Positions 43,673 through 50,825 of a stretch of 64,000 nucleotides of DNA are shown piece by piece (position 1 is the first letter of the stretch; each line of letters starts with the position of its first letter). The stretch spans positions 186,001 to 250,000 of the forward strand of contig NZ_BAABIA010000007.1 of the NCBI RefSeq assembly GCF_039542385.1. Direction: 5' to 3'. Made by a program: the position numbers and the translations under genes. Under the pieces are notes generated by a model that searched no databases, was not told the origin of the DNA, and was given only the letters and a program-made list of their open reading frames with translations. The DNA comes from Prosthecobacter algae. GTDB taxonomy: Bacteria > Verrucomicrobiota > Verrucomicrobiia > Verrucomicrobiales > Verrucomicrobiaceae.

Positions 43673-44563
43673 ATGGCCTCATCCAATCTGCTCATCCATC
43701 TCGACGGCAAACTCGTTCCCGAATCCGAGGCCAAGGTCTCGGTCTTCGACCACGGTCTGCTCTATGGCGATGGCTGCTTTGAGGGCATCCGCATTTACAA
43801 CGGCCGCGTCTTCCGCCTCACCGAGCACCTTGTGCGTCTCTATGAAAGCGCCCGCTCCATCTGCCTCACCATCCCGATCTCCATCGAAGAAATGGAAAAG
43901 GCCACGGTGGAAACCGTCGCCGCCAACAACCTTCGCGACGGCTACATCCGCCTCGTCATCACCCGTGGTGCAGGCCCCCTCGGCCTGAACCCCTACCAGT
44001 GCCCGAAGGCAGGCGTCATCATCATCGCCAGCGGCATCACCCTGTATGCCAAGGAAAAGTATGAGACCGGCCTGAACCTCATCACCTGCGCCACCCGCCG
44101 CCCCACACCGGCCGCGCTCAGCCCCCAGGTGAAGAGCCTGAACTACCTCAACAACATCATGGCCAAGATCGAATGCATCCAGGCCGGTTGTGAAGAAGGC
44201 ATCATGCTCAATGAGCAGGGCTACGTGGCCGAGTGCACTGGCGACAACGTTTTCGTCATCAAAAACGGCCTCATCTACACCCCCACCATCGCCAGCGGTG
44301 CCCTCAACGGCATCACCCGCCAGGCCGTGATCGAGGTCATGACCCAGATGGGTCTCCAGGTGCAGGAAGTGACCATGACCCGTCACGAAATCTACACCGC
44401 TGATGAGTGCTTCCTCACCGGCACTGCCGCAGAGGTCATCCCGGCTGTCCAGTATGACCGCCGCCCCATCGGCGACGGCAAGCCCGGCAAGCTGACCAGC
44501 GAGATCATCAAAAATTTCAAGGTCCTGGCCAACTCCACCGGCACCCCAGTTCCATACGCCTAA
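43673..44563 (+). CDS. ilvE: Branched-chain amino acid aminotransferase (class IV)
   Basis: A 296-residue cytoplasmic PLP enzyme of fold type IV that interconverts branched-chain amino acids and 2-oxo acids. The family blocks FDHGLLYGDGCFEGIRIYNG (26-44) and VKSLNYLNNIMAK are present, the latter holding the PLP lysine at about residue 154. The TGDNVFVIKNG and LNGITRQAVIEV blocks also fit. D-amino acid aminotransferase and aminodeoxychorismate lyase share the fold, but the GDGxFEGIRxYxG version favours IlvE. The ATG at 43673 is used; 43637 would add 12 residues. Confidence 0.9.
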   Translation: MASSNLLIHLDGKLVPESEAKVSVFDHGLLYGDGCFEGIRIYNGRVFRLTEHLVRLYESARSICLTIPISIEEMEKATVETVAANNLRDGYIRLVITRGAGPLGLNPYQCPKAGVIIIASGITLYAKEKYETGLNLITCATRRPTPAALSPQVKSLNYLNNIMAKIECIQAGCEEGIMLNEQGYVAECTGDNVFVIKNGLIYTPTIASGALNGITRQAVIEVMTQMGLQVQEVTMTRHEIYTADECFLTGTAAEVIPAVQYDRRPIGDGKPGKLTSEIIKNFKVLANSTGTPVPYA

Positions 44564-44586
44564 GCGCGCGTCCGTTCATGGCTTCC

Positions 44587-44618
44587 AAGGTCAAGGAGAG
44601 CCCCTCCTTGACCTTTCT
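44587..44618 (+). terminator. Terminator-like hairpin between ilvE and thyA
   Basis: A perfect 12-base-pair stem (arms 44587-44598 and 44604-44615) with a 5-base loop follows 24 bases after the ilvE stop. The T-tract is weak (TTTCTCC), so termination may be partial. Confidence 0.6.
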
Positions 44619-44641
44619 CCGGCACTCAGCACCCCTCCCGC

Positions 44642-45439
44642 ATGCAAGAATACCACCGCCTGCTCCAAAAGGTGCTCACCCACGGCAGCTACCGTGAAGA
44701 CCGCACTGGCACCGGCGCATATTCTGTGTTTGGCGAGCAAAGCCGCTACGATCTCAGCGCAGGTTTCCCCGTGGTCACCACAAAAAAGCTGCACCTGCGC
44801 AGCATCATCCACGAGCTGCTCTGGTTTCTCGCCGGTGATACCAACATCCGCTACCTCCAGGAAAACAAGGTCTCCATTTGGGACGAATGGGCGGATGAAA
44901 ACGGCGACCTCGGGCCTGTCTATGGCGCGCAGTGGCGTCGCTGGCAAGGTGCCCCGGAGGCCGCCCCCGTGGATCAGATCACCCAGCTCATCGAAGGCAT
45001 CCGCAAAAATCCCTACAGCCGCCGTCATATCGTCAGCGCTTGGAATGTCGCCGTAGTGGATCAGATGGCCCTGCCGCCCTGCCATTGCCTGTTCCAGTTT
45101 TTTGTCGCTGAAGGCAAGCTGAGCTGCCAACTCTATCAGCGCAGTGCCGACCTCTTCCTCGGCGTGCCTTTCAACATCGCCAGCTATGCCCTGCTGACGA
45201 TGATGGTCGCCCAGGTCTGCGACCTGCAGCCGGGTGAATTCGTCCACACCTTTGGAGATCTCCACCTCTACAAAAATCACCTCGACCAGGCCAAGGAACA
45301 GCTCTCCCGCGAGCCACGCCCGCTGCCAGTCATGAAGCTGAACCCGGAGGTCAAAGACCTCTTCGCCTTCCGCTACGAAGACTTCACCCTGGAAGGGTAC
45401 GATCCCCACCCGGCCATCAAGGCCACCATTGCGGTCTGA
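44642..45439 (+). CDS. thyA: Thymidylate synthase (ThyA type)
   Basis: A 265-residue cytoplasmic enzyme that methylates dUMP to dTMP using methylenetetrahydrofolate. The catalytic cysteine is Cys147 in [10 protein letters not shown]. The [30 protein letters not shown] and [24 protein letters not shown] blocks are intact, and length is as in E. coli. No folA follows; the next gene is convergent after 33 bases. Confidence 0.97.
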   Translation: MQEYHRLLQKVLTHGSYREDRTGTGAYSVFGEQSRYDLSAGFPVVTTKKLHLRSIIHELLWFLAGDTNIRYLQENKVSIWDEWADENGDLGPVYGAQWRRWQGAPEAAPVDQITQLIEGIRKNPYSRRHIVSAWNVAVVDQMALPPCHCLFQFFVAEGKLSCQLYQRSADLFLGVPFNIASYALLTMMVAQVCDLQPGEFVHTFGDLHLYKNHLDQAKEQLSREPRPLPVMKLNPEVKDLFAFRYEDFTLEGYDPHPAIKATIAV

Positions 45440-45472
45440 CCCGCGAATCAGACCGGCTCTCAAAGCGAGTCA

Positions 45473-46795
45473 TCACTGCATCGGCAGCTTCAGGGTCTTG
45501 CGCTCCTTCCCGCGCAGGAGGGAAATCTCCACCTCGTCGCCTAACAAACGTTTCTGCAAAAGATGCCCCAGCAGGCGGCTTTCCGTCATGCGGTCCTTCA
45601 GCCCGTCGCACTCGACGATGACATCCTCCTTCATAAATCCCGTTTTCTTCGCCAGGGCATGTTTCCCATACATGCCCAGCCCTTTCACAAAGAGCGCCAT
45701 CCCGTCCTTGCCCAGGCCGCGTGCCAGCCGCTCCTCATCGGTCAGATCCACCAGCACCATCCCGCCCGTCGCCATGCCCCGCATGGGCCAGGCACCTGCC
45801 CGGCCCGAATTGTCCGCGCCATGCTTCCACCCGGCAGGCAGCGCCACTTTCACCGGCATTTCCTGGCCGCCCCGGTTCACCACCATCTCCAGCGCCGTCG
45901 CTTCCACATCGTCGGTGCGGTGCAGCACCCAGCTTACATCCGCCAGGGAGACCAGCGGCTGGCCAGCCACACTGGCCAGCGTATCACCCGTTTTCACTCC
46001 CGCCGCATCAGCCATTGATCCCGTCGCCACCGCCGTCACATCCCCCACAGGGTCAGCCGCCAGCGTCAGCCCCAGCGTCTCCGGGGAGGGCATGGGATAG
46101 ACCCACTCCGTCGGGATCGGCTCCTTCTTTTCACGATACGAAGCCCGCAGCGAATCCCCCAGCATGTGGCAGTGGATGCAGCTCTGCATCACCTTCCCGT
46201 CCCAATCCAGATGAGCCTGGTACCGCCCGGCAAGATTGGGCATGTCCAAAGGATTCACAAAGGGCAGCGGCTCCCCCTGCTTGCCTGCCAGTTGCGCCTT
46301 GTTGCCAGGATAGCCCGCATGAATCTTCAGGGCCGCTTCCAGCGACCGCTTGTAGCCAGAGATCGTCGTATCTGCCGAGTTTTTCTGGTGCGTCCAGGAG
46401 CCGTAACGGCCATACACCGTGCCGTCTCCATTGAAAAAAAGTGTGGAGAAGGACAGGTCAAAATCGAACTGAAACTTGGTTAGGTCCAGCGCATTCGCAT
46501 TGATCACCCGCACGCACACAAACTGGTCCAGCAGCGGGGCCAGTTCATCCCCCTGCATCAGCACCGCACTGTCCAGCCCCATGCAGGAAAGGCAGGGCAC
46601 GCAGCGCAGCACCACCAGCAGCGGTTTCCCCGTCAGTTTCGCCTGCCGAAAGCCGCTCTCAATGTCATTGTAGGCCCAGCGTTTGTCATTCTCCATCACC
46701 GCTCGGTCCGCCCTCACCGCCCCCTCACGGTCCTTCACCGTAGCCGCATACCCCCAACCGCACAGCAGTAGCCCCGCAAGGATGAATGATTTCAT
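45473..46795 (-). CDS. Secreted thioredoxin-like/PDZ protein with CxxCH motif
   Basis: A 440-residue exported protein combining several parts. Signal peptide residues 1 to about 17. A thioredoxin-like domain (about 40-165) has the overlapping cysteine motif CVPCLSC at 65-71. A CIHCH motif near residue 215 could bind heme c. A PDZ domain (about 240-325) contains the peptide-groove-like segment AAGVKTGDTLASVAGQPL, and a second PDZ-like half (GFMKEDVIVECDG) lies near the C-terminus. The similar arrangement in other Verrucomicrobia is only recalled, not checked. A redox or chaperone role in the periplasm is inferred. No function is established. Confidence 0.72.
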   Translation of the reverse strand: MKSFILAGLLLCGWGYAATVKDREGAVRADRAVMENDKRWAYNDIESGFRQAKLTGKPLLVVLRCVPCLSCMGLDSAVLMQGDELAPLLDQFVCVRVINANALDLTKFQFDFDLSFSTLFFNGDGTVYGRYGSWTHQKNSADTTISGYKRSLEAALKIHAGYPGNKAQLAGKQGEPLPFVNPLDMPNLAGRYQAHLDWDGKVMQSCIHCHMLGDSLRASYREKKEPIPTEWVYPMPSPETLGLTLAADPVGDVTAVATGSMADAAGVKTGDTLASVAGQPLVSLADVSWVLHRTDDVEATALEMVVNRGGQEMPVKVALPAGWKHGADNSGRAGAWPMRGMATGGMVLVDLTDEERLARGLGKDGMALFVKGLGMYGKHALAKKTGFMKEDVIVECDGLKDRMTESRLLGHLLQKRLLGDEVEISLLRGKERKTLKLPMQ

Positions 46796-46839
46796 CCGGC
46801 GATGCTGGCAAAATCACTACCTAACCGCAAGTCTGGAAT

Positions 46840-48384
46840 TCAGCGGGCCAGTTTGCCGATCTCCGCCTCCGTTAGCACCCTCGAAAACAGCATGAACTCA
46901 TCCATCGTGCCGCTGAAGTTACGGATCGGTATCCGGTCGTTTTTCCCGCCAAAATTCCAATTGCCCAAATCCGCCACCCCCAGGCTCACCGGGAAAACAC
47001 TCGCCCTCGCCACACGCGCAGCCAGATCCCCGTTCACATAATGGCGCACCTCCTTCGCCACCGGATCAATCACCGTGGCCAGATGCATCCATTGCCCGAA
47101 CCGTTCCGGAGTGAACATGGAGGGCGTATCATGGTCCCTCGATGGCTTCTCGTCACGCCCAGCAATGCCCAGGCGCAGCTTGCCCTCACGGGTGATTTGC
47201 CAGTGGATTCCACCATTCACATACCCTTCCACCATAAACAGGGAATTGTAGGCCCGGTCCAGCCCATGCACCCGCACCCAGGCGCTCAGCGTCAGCGCGT
47301 CATGGTCACCCGGCACGCTCAGCCTCACCCGGTCGCTCACATTGCGAAATTCCAGCGCCCGTTTGCCCGGCCACCGTCCCTCCGTCCAGGCACAGCCCAC
47401 GATGCTTCCCGCTGGCACCTGGGGCGCACGGCTCGCCAGATTCCGCAGGCTGCGCGTATCACTGCGATCTTGAAAATCCAGCCGCATCAGCAGGGCAGAG
47501 TCCTCATTCCACATCGCGCTGCGGGACAACCACGTCTCAAACGCCAGCCTTTGTGATTCAGCGGTGCGCTCATCCACCGATCCCAGCGAGGCAAAGGCCG
47601 CCTGGTTTGCCAGGATGTCACGTGTGCCTTCTCCCAGCGTCATTCCCTGGCCTTCACGCAGCGGTTTCATGGCTTCGCCAGAGGCATGCAGCTCCACCTC
47701 GCCTTTGAAGACATGCAGCTCTGCCGCCGTCGTATTCAGGTCCAGGCCAAAGTCCGTGCCCAAGTCCACAATCGTGCCTTTCGGCGTATCAATGCGGAAG
47801 CCTTTGGCCTGGGGAGGCACATGCGCACTCAGCTTTCCGGCCGAACAAAAAGCTTCGCTGGGAGACACCAGACGGAAAGCGGCCGGACCTTCCAGAGTGA
47901 CGCGTGCCCCCTGGTAAAATTCGATCTCCGCAAGCCCTGACTTCAGCCGCAGCCAGCCAGGCGTCAGTGGGCTTCCCGGTGCATGAGGGGTGCCTTCCCA
48001 TTCCAGGTTCACCCCACGGGCCAGCACGGCCACCGCCGCCGTCATGTCCTCGTCATCCTCCAGGTTGGCCGGGGGAGCTAACAACCAAGTCGCTGCCAGG
48101 GTGAGGCAAGCCGCCAGCGCCGCTACCGAGGTCAGCGTGGTGTAGCTGAAACGCACTCCGCTCCTTGGCTTTGCAGGCGCAGGAATGAGGGTCGACACGA
48201 CGTCGCTGGCCTTCATCTCACGCAGCATCGCATCCGTCGACAGGTGCGCCAGCAGGCTTTCCGAAAGCTTGCCCGCCTCTGGCTTTTGCAAAAGATCCAG
48301 CAATGCGGCAGCCTCCGCCTCCGTCAGGCTGTCCTCCAGATAGCGCTGCATCAGCACCTCAGGATCATAAGTTGGCTCAGACAT
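46840..48384 (-). CDS. FecR/LamG-domain membrane protein (putative anti-sigma regulator)
   Basis: A 514-residue protein. A short cytoplasmic region (1-75), with an acidic YLEDSLTEAEAAALLDLL helix as in anti-sigma factors, precedes a transmembrane helix (about 82-102). A FecR domain follows (about 110-245; RIDTPKGTIVDLGTDFGL), then a LamG/concanavalin-like domain in the C-terminal third (about 310-505; WVRVHGLDRAYNSLFMVEGYV, MDEFMLFSRVLTEAEI). The gene overlaps the ECF sigma gene by 8 bases. In Planctomycetes and Verrucomicrobia such pairs probably sense extracellular glycans; that role is inferred. The ATG at 48384 (MSEPTYD) is preferred; 48393 is possible. Confidence 0.83.
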   Translation of the reverse strand: MSEPTYDPEVLMQRYLEDSLTEAEAAALLDLLQKPEAGKLSESLLAHLSTDAMLREMKASDVVSTLIPAPAKPRSGVRFSYTTLTSVAALAACLTLAATWLLAPPANLEDDEDMTAAVAVLARGVNLEWEGTPHAPGSPLTPGWLRLKSGLAEIEFYQGARVTLEGPAAFRLVSPSEAFCSAGKLSAHVPPQAKGFRIDTPKGTIVDLGTDFGLDLNTTAAELHVFKGEVELHASGEAMKPLREGQGMTLGEGTRDILANQAAFASLGSVDERTAESQRLAFETWLSRSAMWNEDSALLMRLDFQDRSDTRSLRNLASRAPQVPAGSIVGCAWTEGRWPGKRALEFRNVSDRVRLSVPGDHDALTLSAWVRVHGLDRAYNSLFMVEGYVNGGIHWQITREGKLRLGIAGRDEKPSRDHDTPSMFTPERFGQWMHLATVIDPVAKEVRHYVNGDLAARVARASVFPVSLGVADLGNWNFGGKNDRIPIRNFSGTMDEFMLFSRVLTEAEIGKLAR

Positions 48385-48910
48385 GGGCGGCACCTCCCTG
48401 CTGGATCTGGCGCTGGATGCACTCCCTCAGTTTCTCCCTCACTCGGGAAAGCGCTCGGCAGACCGTGTCCGCCTTCATCTCCAGTTGCTCGGCGATCTGC
48501 GCTGTGGACACATCGCTGTAATAATACATCTGGATGAGGTCGCGGCTCTTTTCTGGCAGCTTTTGCAGGCAGCCCCGCAGCAGCCCCACCTCCTCCTCAT
48601 AGCGCGGCGGCAGCTCGCTCTCCTCCGCCAGCAGGCGGATGTGATCGGCGAGCTTTTGCACCACTTCAGGCCGCTGGCGCGTGCGGTCACGCCACAGCCG
48701 CATCGCCACATGCCGCGTCATCGTGGCCAGCAGCGGGCGCAGATCATTCTCCAGATCCCATCTCTGCTCCTTGGCCATGAACTCCAAAAACACCTGCTGG
48801 GCAATGTCCTCCATCAGCCCCGGCCAGGGGGCATACTTCAGCGCCACCCCCTTCACAAAATCGTGATGGGTGAGAAAGATCTGGGCGGCCCGGGTCTCCT
48901 GTGTGTTCAT
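48377..48910 (-). CDS. ECF-type RNA polymerase sigma factor
   Basis: A 177-residue extracytoplasmic-function sigma factor of the type frequent in Rhodopirellula and Verrucomicrobium. Region 2 (about 10-80) contains DIAQQVFLEFMAK and the RHVAMRLWRD core-binding segment. Region 4 (about 118-170) holds the helix-turn-helix STAQIAEQLEMKADTVCRALSRVREKL. Its stop codon overlaps the start of the FecR/LamG gene, so the pair is expected to be a sigma/anti-sigma module controlling envelope or polysaccharide genes. Target promoters are unknown. Confidence 0.92.
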   Translation of the reverse strand: MNTQETRAAQIFLTHHDFVKGVALKYAPWPGLMEDIAQQVFLEFMAKEQRWDLENDLRPLLATMTRHVAMRLWRDRTRQRPEVVQKLADHIRLLAEESELPPRYEEEVGLLRGCLQKLPEKSRDLIQMYYYSDVSTAQIAEQLEMKADTVCRALSRVREKLRECIQRQIQQGGAAHV

Positions 48911-49067
48911 GCTTCCCCATTATCTCACACCAGCCGCCAAAACCGGACAAGAAAGTACGCCCTCATCCGTTCGAAAGACAGAAGGACAGACATGATCACG
49001 AAAAGCTTGCGGGCCAGGACGCGATCCGGCATTTCTTGAACGGCTGATTTTCTCATTTAAAGCGCCC

Positions 49068-50819
49068 ATGCCTCCTCACGATCCATCCGACGATTTCAGC
49101 CAATTGCCCACAGCGGATGGAAACACACCCCATAGCCTCGCTCAGCAGCCCTCGGCACGTCGCCAGCAGACCCGCATCGGTCCGCGTTCCACCACCGCTC
49201 ATGTCGAGGCCCCGCCAGTAGAAGAACCAGCCGCGCCCTTCACGGACGAGTGGCAGGAACTGCTTCAAAGTTCCAGCCCAGCTCCCTCTACCTTTGGCTG
49301 GCCCGAAAGCGCCTTCCCTTCCCACTCTCAGGAGTTGCCCCCACAGGAGCCCGCCCAGCCCCCGACTCCTCGCCGCACGGTCGTTGGTCGCCGTGCCCCC
49401 GTACCGGAAGCCAGCCCTCCACCCACTGCTGAGGAGCAACCTCCCGAAGTCGCCCCTGCCCCCGCTGCCAGAAGTCGCACCGTCATTGGCAAACGCCCTG
49501 CCACGCCCACTGCAGATGCGGCACCTCCCGCAGCCCCGGAACCACCTCCCGCAGCCCCGGAACCACCTCCGCAGCCCCCGAAAAAACCGGCTCCGCTCGC
49601 CCAGGAAAAACGCCCGGCGGCAGCCCCCAAATCCAAGCACAAAAAAGCGGACCCAGAACCTGCCCCTACACCCGAGTCAAAAGCCGACAAAGCCCCCCAG
49701 GAGCCGTCCGTCGAGAAAACCACGGATGCCGCTGGCGGCAAAGAAACGCCTCCTTCATCGGAAAACGCTCCCACCACCACAGTCCCTGTTCAGCCCGGCC
49801 TCATCCGCCAATACTGGGAACGATGGGGTGGCAAGGCCCTCAGTCTCAGCGTGGCCGTTCACGCCCTCCTCCTTCTAGGCGGGGCCTTGATCGTCGTCAC
49901 CCAGGTCACTGAAAAGCAGGTGGACTTCCTCCCTGGCGGCGGCACCCAGCAGGGGGCCGAAGCCTCCCAGGCCCTGGAGCACAAGATCCAGCAGAAGAAA
50001 AACCCCTGGCTGAAAAAATCCATGCCCCTGCGGAAGATCGCCGCGGCCAATTCCATCTCCGACATCGTCCTCCCGGATGAAGCTCCCGACCTCCTGGAAC
50101 TTCCCCAGTCCAAAGACCTCTTTGCCAGCAATAAGCTGACGGCCGGCATGGGCCTGGCTGGCGCAGGCGGCGGCTTTGGCAAAAGCGTCGGCCTCGGCGG
50201 CCAGAGCGGCATGACCTTCCAGCCCTTCTCCATGTTTGGCATGCAGATCAAGGCCAAGCGTCTCGCGCTCGTCCTCGATGTCTCCACCTCCATGGCCCCT
50301 CACCTGCCCCGCGTGATTGAGGAGGTGGACAAAGTAGCCCGTGGCAGCATCGTCATCCTCTACTTCGGCTGTGGCCTCGAGCCGCCCCCACCCCAGGGCC
50401 TGGAGGGCGATGAAGTTTACTCCACCTCCAGTGTCGAGTTTGAAAAATTCTGGCGTCTCGGCGGTGCCACCCTCGAGGAAACTCGAAAGTTCCGCATTGA
50501 CCCCAAAAAGGATATTCAAAGCGAGGCCATCTACCGCGTCCTCTCCAAACGCCCGCAGACCTATTTCATTCACAACACCGGGCTCGGTTACACTTGGCTG
50601 GCCCTTCTGCATGACAAGCTCCGCACCGCCGATGGCATCTACTGGTTTTCCGATTTCCAGGACCGCGTGGACTTTAAACAAGTCACCATCGTCCGCGAAA
50701 ACCTGGAGCGCCGCAAACAGCGCCTCTACATGCACGCCTACATGCGCGGCACCGCCTATGATCTCGTCAAAACACAGCTAGTGGACCCAACCAAAGGCGA
50801 TGTGAAACTGGAGGAGTAG
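49068..50819 (+). CDS. Membrane-anchored vWA-like protein with Pro-rich N-terminus
   Basis: A 583-residue protein. Residues 1 to about 250 are a disordered Pro/Ala/Glu-rich region carrying three related short motifs (TRIGPR near 37, TVVGRR near 105, TVIGKR near 143). One transmembrane helix (about 256-280; LSVAVHALLLLGGALIVV) follows. Outside lies a vWA-like domain with the MIDAS signature DVSTSM near 402-407. The N-terminal tail would be cytoplasmic and the vWA domain periplasmic. A Gly-rich stretch precedes the vWA domain. Function is not known; vWA domains bind proteins through a metal site. It runs toward the 918-residue gene, ending 6 bases from it. Confidence 0.72.
   Translation: MPPHDPSDDFSQLPTADGNTPHSLAQQPSARRQQTRIGPRSTTAHVEAPPVEEPAAPFTDEWQELLQSSSPAPSTFGWPESAFPSHSQELPPQEPAQPPTPRRTVVGRRAPVPEASPPPTAEEQPPEVAPAPAARSRTVIGKRPATPTADAAPPAAPEPPPAAPEPPPQPPKKPAPLAQEKRPAAAPKSKHKKADPEPAPTPESKADKAPQEPSVEKTTDAAGGKETPPSSENAPTTTVPVQPGLIRQYWERWGGKALSLSVAVHALLLLGGALIVVTQVTEKQVDFLPGGGTQQGAEASQALEHKIQQKKNPWLKKSMPLRKIAAANSISDIVLPDEAPDLLELPQSKDLFASNKLTAGMGLAGAGGGFGKSVGLGGQSGMTFQPFSMFGMQIKAKRLALVLDVSTSMAPHLPRVIEEVDKVARGSIVILYFGCGLEPPPPQGLEGDEVYSTSSVEFEKFWRLGGATLEETRKFRIDPKKDIQSEAIYRVLSKRPQTYFIHNTGLGYTWLALLHDKLRTADGIYWFSDFQDRVDFKQVTIVRENLERRKQRLYMHAYMRGTAYDLVKTQLVDPTKGDVKLEE
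49524..49577 (+). repeat. 21-base tandem repeat in the vWA gene
   Basis: Two perfect copies of a 21-base unit (49524-49544 and 49545-49565) plus a partial third, coding for repeated PPAAPEP. It is a local length-variable site in the Pro-rich region. Confidence 0.85.
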
Positions 50820-50825
50820 GCCCCT

